From the NCBI GenBank assembly GCA_022508725.1, contig JAFLUR010000035.1, positions 1 through 12,443 of the forward strand: a DNA stretch of 12,443 nucleotides, given 5' to 3'. The position numbers were made by a program, and so were the translations under genes. Origin of the DNA: Oscillospiraceae bacterium (GTDB lineage: Bacteria; Bacillota; Clostridia; UBA1381). This document shows, piece by piece, positions 1 to 7,647 of the stretch. Numbering within the stretch: position 1 is the first letter of the stretch; every line of letters starts with the position of its first letter. The notes under the pieces are model-generated. The model was not told where the DNA came from and did not search any database. It worked only from the letters and a program-made list of their open reading frames with translations.

Positions 1-57
1 TTGCCTGCGGGAAAATATGCCAAAAAGATGATGATTGGAGGATACTAAACAGGCTCT

Positions 58-190
58 TATTGATCCACCAATTAAATCTTGAAGAATTATGCGAAGAAAT
101 GAAAGTCAAGGAAGTTCTTGTGAAATTCTTTGAAGAAAACCGCAGGAAAACTTGGCGCCTGCCCGGAGCTGACGCAGACAGGCGGAATTT
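58..190 (+). repeat. Diverged copy (copy 1) of an interspersed MITE-like repeat
   Basis: Positions 58-151 align with the reverse complement of 8793-8871, which is half of the complete element at 8712-8871. In the 67 aligned columns I count 64 identities, including an unbroken 27-bp match (68-94 with 8835-8861). Two length differences interrupt the alignment: 6 versus 12 nt after position 94, and 21 extra nt at 115-135. The outer end, 58-71, matches the 14-bp terminal inverted repeat of the complete copy with two mismatches. Beyond 151 similarity fades to short shared words near 172-190, so the right limit is approximate. No second terminus is visible, so this copy is probably truncated or of another subtype. 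Frame 3 is open from the left edge to a TGA at 222-224 and reads through the repeat. No gene is called because no start or family is recognisable. The rest of 1-230 shows nothing else I can name. Confidence 0.7.
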
Positions 191-230
191 ATGCCGCCGT
201 ATTTGCCTGCTGTTGTTTCGATGATCGGTA

Positions 231-905
231 TTAATCCCAATTTTCATGGGCAATCAATGCGGCAAGAGTTTTAAGCTCTTTTTCAGCCGACTTATATTCG
301 GGAAAGCTGCATTCCACCAATTCCCAAAACCGCCGGCTGTGATTATGCTCTGCAATATGTGAAAGCTCATGCACGATAACGTAGGTGATTGCGGCGGGAC
401 TTGCCATGATAAGCCGCCATGAAAAATTTATGCTGTTTCTTCCGCTGCATGAACCCCATCTTGTTTTTGCGGAGGTTATATGTATTCCGGACGGCTTATA
501 TCCGGACGCGTCCGCGATTGTTTTGGCTTTTTTTATTATATAGCTTTTTGCGATCGCTTTGTATACCTTTATTATTCTTTCACGGGCATCATTGCCGGAT
601 ATGCCCTCGGGAAGATAAAAATATTCTCCGTTGAAACCGAATTTTTGCCCGGAAATATATTTTACCGGATATATCTTTCCCAAAAGCCTTGCCGAGTCGG
701 TTATTTCAAAGCTTTGTCTGTCGTTTATCAGCATTTTTTTACGTTCAAGCGCATTGCTTATCCACTCGCCGGACCGATCCACAAACGCTTTTATCGAATT
801 ATCCGTCGTGCCTATGGGACAGCGTACCTCTATTTCGGCATTGTCGGTTATATATATGGCAATTGTTTTCCGTTTCTGATATTTTATTCTGTATCGGTCA
901 TTCAT
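231..905 (-). CDS. YgjP-family (M48/DUF45-like) zinc metallopeptidase domain protein
   Basis: A 224-residue soluble protein with the signature of the YgjP-like metallopeptidase family (formerly DUF45). The conserved core is at residues 147-200: KTRWGSC, then a segment ending in HELSH (179-183), then NHS-RRFW with His189. His179, His183 and His189 are the expected zinc ligands and Glu180 the catalytic acid, by analogy with HExxH peptidases. There is no signal peptide or membrane segment, so it should be cytoplasmic. Length is usual for the family. The physiological substrate of this family is not well established, so only the protease fold is asserted. The ATG at 905 overlaps the TGA of mnmG (ATGA, 902-905), which implies translational coupling and makes this the last gene of the leftward unit. 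Confidence 0.9.
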   Translation of the reverse strand: MNDRYRIKYQKRKTIAIYITDNAEIEVRCPIGTTDNSIKAFVDRSGEWISNALERKKMLINDRQSFEITDSARLLGKIYPVKYISGQKFGFNGEYFYLPEGISGNDARERIIKVYKAIAKSYIIKKAKTIADASGYKPSGIHITSAKTRWGSCSGRNSINFSWRLIMASPAAITYVIVHELSHIAEHNHSRRFWELVECSFPEYKSAEKELKTLAALIAHENWD

Positions 906-2770
906 GATTTATTTACCTCGAGCCATACTATAAGCACCGATATATCCGCGGGGGAAACTCCCGAAATTCTTGACGCTTGTCCGATCGAAAGCGGTCTTAT
1001 TTTGCTGAGCTTCTGCCGTGCTTCGAGTCTCAGTCCGTTTATGCCGTTATAATCGATATCATTGGGAATAAGTTTATTTTCGGCTTTTTTGAACCGGTTG
1101 ATCTGAGAAATCTGACGCGCAATATATCCGTCGTACTTGATTCGTATTTCAACCTGTTCGCATATTTCCCTGCTTAAAACGGGTCTTTCCGGGTCCGCGT
1201 CGGCAAGAGCGTCATAGCTTATTTCGGGGCGCTTTAAAAGATCGGCAAGCCTTACGCCGTTCTTTACCGGCGATGTTCCGGCATTTCCGAGAATTTTGTT
1301 CGCATCCGCCGGTGAAACCGATGTTTTTTCAAGCCGCTTTATTTCCGCCTTTGTTTTATCCAGCTTATCAAGCATTTTGTCATAGACATCTTTGGGGATA
1401 AGTCCTATTTCATACCCTATGGGCATAAGGCGCTCATCGGCATTGTCCTGCCTCAGAAGCAGTCTGTATTCCGAACGTGACGTCATCATTCTGTACGGTT
1501 CATTTGTTCCTTTGGTTACAAGGTCATCGATAAGTGTGCCTATATATGCCTGTGAACGGTCTATTATAACGGGAGGCATACCTTTTATTTTTCTTGCGGC
1601 ATTTATTCCTGCGATAAGCCCCTGCGCCGCAGCTTCCTCATATCCGCTTGTGCCGTTGAATTGACCCGCTCCGAACAGGCCGCTTATTTCTTTGAATTCA
1701 AGCGACGGATAAAGCTGCGTGGGATCGCAGCAGTCGTATTCTATGGCATAAGCGGCGCGCATTATCTCAACATTTTCAAGACCCTTTATGCTCCGCATCA
1801 TCTGTATCTGCACATCTTCGGGCAGACCGGTGCTTATTCCCTGCGCGTACATCTCCTTTGTATCGAGTCCCATAGGCTCTATAAACAGCTGATGCCGCTC
1901 CTTATCGGAAAATCTGACGATTTTATCCTCTATGGACGGGCAGTACCTCGGCCCCACTCCCTCCGCTCTGCCGTTGTACAGCGGCGCTTTTGACAGATTA
2001 TCGAGTATTATTTTGTGAGTCTCCTTATTTGTGTACAGCATATGACATATCACACGGTTTTTTCCGGGTGTTTCGGTCTGAAAGGAAAAAGGCACGATAT
2101 TTTCATCACCGTGCTCCTCTTCCGTTTGTGAGAAATCTATGCTGTCCGCGTGAATACGCGCCGGCGTTCCGGTTTTAAAGCGCACAAGCCTGATACCCAT
2201 ATCCCTAAGGCATTGCGAAAGCTGTTTTGCGGGGAACATACCGTCCGGACCGCTTTCGCGCTCATACTCGCCCATAAGGATCTTTCCCCTCAAATATGTG
2301 CCGGAGGCGATAATGACCGCCTTTGCCGAATAGCAGATTCCGGTATGTGTTTCAACGCCGCTTATGCCGTTTTCATCGGTGAGTATTTTAACTATCTCGC
2401 CCTGTTTTACATCCAGTCCCTGCTGATATTCAAGCCTTTTTTTTATTTCTCTGTGATATGTTTTCCTGTCTATCTGAGCCCTGAGCGAATGTACCGCCGG
2501 ACCCTTTCCGCGGTTAAGCATTTTCGACTGTATAAATGAGGCGTCCGCGGCTTTTCCCATTTCTCCGCCGAGCGCGTCTATCTCACGGACAAGATGTCCT
2601 TTTGCGGTTCCGCCTATGCTTGGATTGCAGGGGAGATTTCCGAGCGCGTCAAGACTTATCGAAAAAAGAACGGTTTTGCAGCCCAGCCTTGCCGAGGCGA
2701 GAGCCGCCTCCGTTCCGGCATGACCGCCGCCTATTACGGCGACATCGTATTCTCCGGCAATAAATGCCAT
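902..2770 (-). CDS. mnmG: tRNA uridine-5-carboxymethylaminomethyl modification enzyme MnmG (GidA)
   Basis: MnmG is the FAD-binding partner of MnmE. Together they install the carboxymethylaminomethyl group at C5 of the wobble uridine (U34) in certain tRNAs, using methylene-tetrahydrofolate. Numbered from the ATG at 2770 (622 residues, normal length), the FAD dinucleotide motif GGGHAG is at 14-19. Two conserved cysteines follow, LPCNPSIGG (Cys48) and PRYCPSIEDK (Cys277), matching the two functional cysteines known in the family. Further family blocks are RFKTGTPAR, AIEYDCCDPTQL, GQFNGTSGYEEAAAQG and the C-terminal KIRPLSIGQASRISGV. An upstream in-frame ATG at 2779 exists, but a purine-rich GAGGGGG abuts it directly. 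The same motif sits about 9 nt before the ATG at 2770, so I prefer 2770. That start lies 1 nt after the stop of the DUF624 gene. The usual partners mnmE and rsmG are not in this window. Confidence 0.97.
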   Translation of the reverse strand: MAFIAGEYDVAVIGGGHAGTEAALASARLGCKTVLFSISLDALGNLPCNPSIGGTAKGHLVREIDALGGEMGKAADASFIQSKMLNRGKGPAVHSLRAQIDRKTYHREIKKRLEYQQGLDVKQGEIVKILTDENGISGVETHTGICYSAKAVIIASGTYLRGKILMGEYERESGPDGMFPAKQLSQCLRDMGIRLVRFKTGTPARIHADSIDFSQTEEEHGDENIVPFSFQTETPGKNRVICHMLYTNKETHKIILDNLSKAPLYNGRAEGVGPRYCPSIEDKIVRFSDKERHQLFIEPMGLDTKEMYAQGISTGLPEDVQIQMMRSIKGLENVEIMRAAYAIEYDCCDPTQLYPSLEFKEISGLFGAGQFNGTSGYEEAAAQGLIAGINAARKIKGMPPVIIDRSQAYIGTLIDDLVTKGTNEPYRMMTSRSEYRLLLRQDNADERLMPIGYEIGLIPKDVYDKMLDKLDKTKAEIKRLEKTSVSPADANKILGNAGTSPVKNGVRLADLLKRPEISYDALADADPERPVLSREICEQVEIRIKYDGYIARQISQINRFKKAENKLIPNDIDYNGINGLRLEARQKLSKIRPLSIGQASRISGVSPADISVLIVWLEVNKS

Positions 2771-2771
2771 A

Positions 2772-3641
2772 TTATTCATCCCCCTCTCGTTTCCGTGCGG
2801 TCTGCTTATTCTTCAGATTTATCACCTTCAATATACTTCTTGACGAGTAGAAGGCTATCGGAAATACGGAGAATGTTATACCGGCGATAAAATACAGCAT
2901 GATGACAACAGCCGGCGGCATAAGCATTGCAATTGCCGTAAGAACAAATATTGTAAATAAAAAGAAAAACAGGTTCATCGGCAGCTTTGCAAATGCAAAT
3001 AAGATTGAATTTTTATAAAGCTGTGCCGCGGTACATTCAAATGTCACCATTATCTGATATATATAAAAGTGTATGAATGTATACAGCATAAAGATAAACA
3101 GTGTGACAAATGTGAGAATAAGCCACATTGTATCGTCGGTCGCCTTGAATGCCGAAAAATAGAACACAACGGCGTTTATTTCAAGTATAAGCACCGCAAT
3201 ATCGACAATAATGACAACCGCAGACTGTTTAAGGTTGCTTTTGATCTTATCGAGAAAATCGCTCCATATCCATGCGTGCTCCTCCCGTGCAAAACAGCGG
3301 AGAATATAAGCATATCCCGCGCTTGCCGGTCCCGAACCCCACAGTATTGTGATTACGAGCGCGAACATGGTACGAAATCCCATCTGAAGCTCGGCTGTGA
3401 CCGACGGGTCGGATGCGGCGTCGCCGGCTATCCTTGCCACAAAATCGGATGAAACGGGCGCGATAAAATATGTCAGCGCCAGCATGGGCAGACTGAACAG
3501 CGTGTAGAGCAGATTTATCTGAACGATTTTCCAGAATTTCCTTATAAATATTTCCGTGTAAAGGAATATACCTTTCTTTTTGGGCGCGTTTTTATCCACG
3601 CCGGGACCCTCTTTCATATAGCCCCCTCCGAATAATCCCAT
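2772..3641 (-). CDS. YesL/DUF624-family integral membrane protein
   Basis: A 289-residue membrane protein. The N-terminus (MGLFGGGYMKEGPGVDKNAPKK) followed by FFIRKFWKIV-like and QINLLYTLFSLP blocks is the hallmark of clostridial DUF624 (YesL-like) proteins. About six hydrophobic segments are visible, near residues 40-62, 92-116, 140-163, 172-198, 211-238 and 242-266. There is no cleavable signal peptide, and the C-terminus is charged (residues 277-289). YesL proteins often sit with carbohydrate-utilisation genes and their biochemical role is unknown. Here the neighbours are rnr upstream and mnmG downstream, so the sugar link is not supported locally. The start is well set: AAAGGAGG lies 9 nt before the ATG at 3641. 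The gene follows rnr after a gap of 84 nt in which I see no convincing promoter or terminator. Confidence 0.88.
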   Translation of the reverse strand: MGLFGGGYMKEGPGVDKNAPKKKGIFLYTEIFIRKFWKIVQINLLYTLFSLPMLALTYFIAPVSSDFVARIAGDAASDPSVTAELQMGFRTMFALVITILWGSGPASAGYAYILRCFAREEHAWIWSDFLDKIKSNLKQSAVVIIVDIAVLILEINAVVFYFSAFKATDDTMWLILTFVTLFIFMLYTFIHFYIYQIMVTFECTAAQLYKNSILFAFAKLPMNLFFFLFTIFVLTAIAMLMPPAVVIMLYFIAGITFSVFPIAFYSSRSILKVINLKNKQTARKREGDE

Positions 3642-3725
3642 AATTAAGCTCCTCCTTTTCCGGTTTTTACGATATGAAAATATTTTCCCCGGGTATTTTA
3701 TTTTTGTTTCGAATACAACCGTTTT

Positions 3726-6056
3726 TTAATGTCCTCTTCTTTTTCCGCCGCTTTTTCCTTTGCTTTTTTTATTGTAATAATTTTTATTTTTTGCCGATTT
3801 GCGCCTGCCGCCGCTTTTTCTCTTTTCACCGCTTTTTTTGGGACGTCCGAGTCGGTCAATGCTTACCTTGACCGACGCTTTGCGCGCCGCCCTGTCAATG
3901 CTTTCTTTTGTCGCGTCCTCTTTCAGGACAAAATCTATCTGCCTTGATTCGGTGTCCGCCCGCACAAGCACAACCTCGAGAGTATCGCCGATATTGTAAA
4001 TTCTGCCGGTGCGCTCCCCGATGAGGCGAAACACGGACTCGTCAAAAGTATAATAATCCGACCGCATTGTTTCAAGGCGTATAAGTCCCTCTATCCCGTT
4101 TTCAAGCTCGGCAAAAATCCCGAATGAGGTGACGGACGATATTTTCGCGGTGAATTCCGAGCCTATAAACCGGCTCATGTACGCCGTTTTCATAAGATCG
4201 TCAACCTCTCTTTCGCAGTACATCGCCTCGATCTCCTTTTCGGAGGATTTTACCGACGCGCCGGCTGCAAATGAGGTAAGAGCGGCAAACCGTCTTTTTC
4301 CTATTTTTCCCGAGAGCTTTTCCTTTAATATGCGATGTATCGCAAGATCGGGATAGCGCCTTATGGGAGAGGTGAAGTGGCAGTAATATTCCGCCGCAAG
4401 TCCGAAATGACCGGAACATTCGGGAGAATATCTCGCTTTCATCATCGAGCGCAGCAGATATATCGATACCATTTTTTCCTCGGGAGTGCCTTTTGTGCGG
4501 TTGAGAACGCTTTGCAGCTGTTTGGGACGAAGAGGGTTGTTTTCGTCTATGCGCCCGACAAGACGTATATTCAGCTTTTGCAGAAATTCTCTCACCGCCG
4601 CAAGCTTTTCGGGGCTTAAATTTTCATGTACCCTGTATATGAACGGCAGCTCCTTTTCCGAGGCAAATTCTGCGACTGCCTCGTTTGCCGCAAGCATAAA
4701 GGATTCTATCATTCTGTGAGATACGAGCCTTTCCTCCGAGACCACTCCGACAGGCTCGCCCCGTTCATTTATTAAGGGAATAACCTCCGGCATATCAAAA
4801 TCAATGCATCCTCTGCGTTCTCTCTGTTTTTCAAGCTTTGCGCTCAGCCGTTTCATGAGCTTCAGATCGGGAACTATGCTTTTGTATCTTTTCAAAAGCT
4901 CCTTATTCCCTCCGTCAAGAATTGCCGACACGTTTTTATAAGTCATTCTTTCGCATGAACGTATTACGCTTTTGTGAATTTTGTAGCCGAGACGGTTTCC
5001 GTCCTTATCGAAATTCATGATAACGCTTAAAGCAAGGCGGTCGCAGTTCGGATTAAGACTGCATATGCCGTTTGACAGCCTTTCCGGCAGCATGGGTATC
5101 ACTCTGTCGGCAAGATACACGCTTGTGCCTCTTTCAAAGGCTTCTTTGTCAAGAGCTTCACCCTCGTGCACATAATGCGTGACATCGGCGATATGAACGC
5201 CCAGAATAAACCCGGTTTCGGTTTTTTCTATCGACACCGCATCGTCGAAATCCTTTGAGTTATCGCCGTCTATCGTGAAAATATTCTTTCCGCGCAAGTC
5301 AAGTCTTTTTACCGTATCCTCCGGTGAGATCTCGGATGGTGTTTTTTGGGCGGCTTCCAAGACCGACTTCGGAAATTCGGTACGAATTTTATGCTCGTAT
5401 ATGATACTTTCCGTGAGACTTATCAATTCAGATTGTTTTCCCAATATCTTTTTGACCGTTCCGAACAGATAATATCCCTCATACCTTGTGATCTCGATAA
5501 TGACCCGGTCGCCTATCTCCGCTCCCGCCATATTACGAGGCTCTATGCGTATTTTGGCATATATTTTTTCGTTGTCGCATTTCATTTTGTACAGCTTGTT
5601 CTTCTTTTCCGTAATAACGCCGATGAGAGAGGTGTTTGCGCGGCTTGTGATCTTTACGACCCGCCCCTCGCGCCGCTCGTTTTTATATCCGCGTTTGTCG
5701 AACACCTCCGCAACGACGGTATCTCCGTCAAGGGCGGTTCCCATATCCTCGCCGCGGATAAAAACGTCGTCTCCGTTTTCCTGCGCGATAAATCCGAAAA
5801 ATCCCCGTCCGCTGCATGAAAGCACTCCGGCAGCGGTTTTTCCGTCCCGGCTTGCGGCGATATATTTTCCTGCGCGATTTACCGAAATTTTTCTTTCCGC
5901 CTCAAGGTCGGCGAGTATTTTCGCAAGCTCGTTTCTCTGAGATTTCGGAACATCGAAAAGAATACACAATTCTTTCATTTTCATCGGAGTGTATTCCTTG
6001 CTTCGCATAAATTTTAAAATACGTTCTTTTCTTATCTTATCCGAATTGGTTTCCAA
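3726..6056 (-). CDS. rnr: Ribonuclease R (3'-5' exoribonuclease, RNB family)
   Basis: RNase R degrades structured RNA processively from the 3' end and takes part in mRNA, rRNA and tmRNA-linked turnover. Numbered from the proposed TTG at 6056 (776 residues, close to Firmicute homologues), the order is as follows. An N-terminal winged-helix-like region is at about 8-70, then a cold-shock/OB domain (GRGFFGFIAQ...DDVFIRGEDM, about 83-120). The RNB catalytic domain has TIDGDNSKDFDDAV, with metal-binding Asp263, Asp269, Asp271 and Asp272, and later HFTSPIRRYPDL. An S1 domain is at about 634-712, and a Lys/Arg/Gly-rich tail follows from about 730. The frame stays open to an ATG at 6119, but no ribosome site precedes it. 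AAAGGAAG (6064-6071) lies 7 nt before the TTG, and the candidate promoter at 6130-6158 would start transcription only a few nt from 6119. Both favour the TTG. Confidence 0.95.
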   Translation of the reverse strand: METNSDKIRKERILKFMRSKEYTPMKMKELCILFDVPKSQRNELAKILADLEAERKISVNRAGKYIAASRDGKTAAGVLSCSGRGFFGFIAQENGDDVFIRGEDMGTALDGDTVVAEVFDKRGYKNERREGRVVKITSRANTSLIGVITEKKNKLYKMKCDNEKIYAKIRIEPRNMAGAEIGDRVIIEITRYEGYYLFGTVKKILGKQSELISLTESIIYEHKIRTEFPKSVLEAAQKTPSEISPEDTVKRLDLRGKNIFTIDGDNSKDFDDAVSIEKTETGFILGVHIADVTHYVHEGEALDKEAFERGTSVYLADRVIPMLPERLSNGICSLNPNCDRLALSVIMNFDKDGNRLGYKIHKSVIRSCERMTYKNVSAILDGGNKELLKRYKSIVPDLKLMKRLSAKLEKQRERRGCIDFDMPEVIPLINERGEPVGVVSEERLVSHRMIESFMLAANEAVAEFASEKELPFIYRVHENLSPEKLAAVREFLQKLNIRLVGRIDENNPLRPKQLQSVLNRTKGTPEEKMVSIYLLRSMMKARYSPECSGHFGLAAEYYCHFTSPIRRYPDLAIHRILKEKLSGKIGKRRFAALTSFAAGASVKSSEKEIEAMYCEREVDDLMKTAYMSRFIGSEFTAKISSVTSFGIFAELENGIEGLIRLETMRSDYYTFDESVFRLIGERTGRIYNIGDTLEVVLVRADTESRQIDFVLKEDATKESIDRAARKASVKVSIDRLGRPKKSGEKRKSGGRRKSAKNKNYYNKKSKGKSGGKRRGH

Positions 6057-6129
6057 ATTATTACTTCCTTTCGATACTTTACGGGAATATTTTTTCCTCT
6101 CAAGGTATTTCATAAACATACTATACTAT

Positions 6130-6158
6130 ATTGTATCGCATTTATATTCTCTGCGCAA
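6130..6158 (-). promoter_or_regulatory. Candidate sigma-A-type promoter for the rnr operon
   Basis: On the minus strand a TTGCGC box (6153-6158) is followed after 17 nt by TACAAT (6130-6135). The -10 matches consensus at five of six bases and the spacing is ideal, but the -35 is weak. The predicted start near 6123 would give a leader of about 65 nt to the TTG of rnr at 6056. This is a motif-based inference only. Confidence 0.4.
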
Positions 6159-6208
6159 GATGAAAACAAGAAAAATTTTAATATTTTGTCGGAATTTTTT
6201 CAAAACAC

Positions 6209-6237
6209 TTGACTCTTGGCGGTTTGGGATATATAAT
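6209..6237 (+). promoter_or_regulatory. Strong sigma-A-type promoter for secD-secF
   Basis: TTGACT (6209-6214) and a perfect TATAAT (6232-6237) are separated by exactly 17 nt, and A/T tracts lie just upstream (about 6170-6205). Transcription should begin around 6243-6246, giving a leader of about 115 nt before the secD ATG at 6360. It is divergent from rnr, so the two units share this intergenic region. Confidence 0.8.
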
Positions 6238-6246
6238 AAAGTATGT

Positions 6247-6301
6247 GTCTTATTTATATCCCCGTATATCCGGAAATTGAAAAATGCCGGAAAAATAAGA
6301 C
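6247..6301 (+). promoter_or_regulatory. Structured 5' leader of secD (nested inverted repeats)
   Basis: GTCTTATTT (6247-6255) pairs perfectly with AAATAAGAC (6293-6301). Inside it TCCGG (6269-6273) pairs with CCGGA (6287-6291) around a 13-nt loop. The outer arm begins almost exactly at the predicted transcript start. A smaller GCGT-GAAA-ACGC hairpin (6333-6344) lies just before the secD ribosome site AAGGA. The pairing is seen in the sequence, but any regulatory role is inferred. I do not recognise a known riboswitch class. Confidence 0.35.
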
Positions 6302-6359
6302 GGACAGTCAATATATTACAGAAATAAAAACAGCGTGAAAACGCGAAAGAAAGGAATGT

Positions 6360-7631
6360 ATGTATAACATGAAAAGAAAAAGTATCCTGATTCTTGCACT
6401 CATGCTCATAGTTGCGCTCGGTCTTAATTACCTTGCATTTTTCGGGGTAAGCATTGCCGGATATGATTATGACGGTGTGTTTGATGAGGAAAGAGGCATC
6501 AGAAAGGGAATTGACCTTGCGGGCGGTTCGGTTATCAGCTTTCAGGCGAATAAACCCAATCCGTCGGAGGCGGAGATGGACGTGGTCGAGGCTATATTCA
6601 AAACCCGTCTCACATCTCAGGGCTACAGTGAGGCTCGCATAAGCCGTGACAGTGATAAGATCACGGTCGAAATACCGTCTGTTTTTGAAACGGACAGCGC
6701 GGCGTCATTGCTCGGGTCGATGGCTAAGCTGACATTTGTCGATTCGAACAACAAGCTTGTTCTTGACGGCGCTACCGGTATAAAGACCGCCGACTATGCT
6801 TATGAACCGGCTCAGAACGGAGGAAATCCGGAGAATATCGTAAAGATCACATTCAGTGACGAGGCGAGTGAAAAGTTTGCCGCGGCGACAAGAGAGGCTG
6901 CCGCAAAGGCAGCTACGGGTGAGAACTATATCGCCATTATGATGGATGACGATATCATTTCGGCACCGAGAGTATCATCGGAGATCAGATCCTCCTGTAT
7001 AATTTCGGGTAACTTTACAACGGAGGAAGCAAAGCAGCTCGCAAATCAGATAAAGTCCGGTCAGCTGCCGTTTTCGCTTTCGGTCATAACAAAGGATACG
7101 ATCGGCGCGGAGCTCGGAAAGGACGCTCTGCCGACAAGTCTTACCGCCGCGGGTATCGGTATTGTTCTTATTATGATATTTATGATAATCATTTACGGTG
7201 TGAACGGTCTTATAGCCGATCTTGCGCTTTTGATATATGTGGGCATTGTAAGCCTTATTCTCGGCTTGGCAAGAGTAAACCTCAGTCTTTCGGGTATCGC
7301 GGGCGTTATATTGTCGATAGGTATGGCGGTCGATGCGAATGTTATTATATTTGAAAGAATGAAAGAGGAGCTCAGGGTCGGAAAGACGATAAAGGCGTCG
7401 GTCGATGCGGGATTTTCAAAGGCGTTCTCGGCGATTTTCGACTCAAACATAACAACTTTCATAACCTGCGTTGTTCTTTATATGTCCGGTATCGGCACTT
7501 TGAGCGGTTTTGCTCTTACTCTCGGCATAGGTGTCGCGGTAAGTATGTTTACGGCGATAGTTATAACGAAATTCCTTCTCAAACAGCTTGTGCATATAAA
7601 TGTAACGAACCGCAAATTATTCCGCGTATAA
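6360..7631 (+). CDS. secD: Protein translocase subunit SecD
   Basis: SecD pairs with SecF and, with SecYEG, uses the ion-motive force to help pull exported proteins across the membrane. The 423-residue protein has one membrane segment near residues 8-30. An extracytoplasmic domain follows, opening with the conserved GIDLAGGSVISF block (about 50-61). A C-terminal bundle of five segments (about 259-405) comes last. Family signatures are GMAVDANVIIFERMKEEL (321-338, with the conserved Asp325) and DSNITTFIT (361-369). It is much shorter than proteobacterial SecD, as is usual in clostridia. AAGGA lies about 5 nt before the ATG at 6360. A second in-frame ATG at 6369 is possible but is placed less well. 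secF follows after 16 nt. Confidence 0.96.
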   Translation: MYNMKRKSILILALMLIVALGLNYLAFFGVSIAGYDYDGVFDEERGIRKGIDLAGGSVISFQANKPNPSEAEMDVVEAIFKTRLTSQGYSEARISRDSDKITVEIPSVFETDSAASLLGSMAKLTFVDSNNKLVLDGATGIKTADYAYEPAQNGGNPENIVKITFSDEASEKFAAATREAAAKAATGENYIAIMMDDDIISAPRVSSEIRSSCIISGNFTTEEAKQLANQIKSGQLPFSLSVITKDTIGAELGKDALPTSLTAAGIGIVLIMIFMIIIYGVNGLIADLALLIYVGIVSLILGLARVNLSLSGIAGVILSIGMAVDANVIIFERMKEELRVGKTIKASVDAGFSKAFSAIFDSNITTFITCVVLYMSGIGTLSGFALTLGIGVAVSMFTAIVITKFLLKQLVHINVTNRKLFRV

Positions 7632-7647
7632 AGGGGGCGATGATATA

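Noticed and set aside
156..184. CGCCTG/CAGGCG hairpin downstream of the YgjP gene as a terminator
   Set aside because: On the minus strand only a short, broken T run follows. There is also a competing GGCGG/CCGCC pairing at 181-198, so termination cannot be claimed.
3..224. Frame open from the left window edge to TGA at 222-224
   Set aside because: It runs through the repeat copy, matches no family I recognise, and its start lies outside the window. It is recorded under the repeat rather than as a gene.
480..1052. 190-codon plus-strand frame over the YgjP and mnmG genes
   Set aside because: It is antisense to two confidently identified genes and shows no recognisable domain.
5989..6327. 112-codon plus-strand frame across the rnr-secD intergenic region
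   Set aside because: It spans both divergent promoters, overlaps the rnr start antisense, and has an AT-driven Phe/Ile/Lys/Leu/Arg composition.
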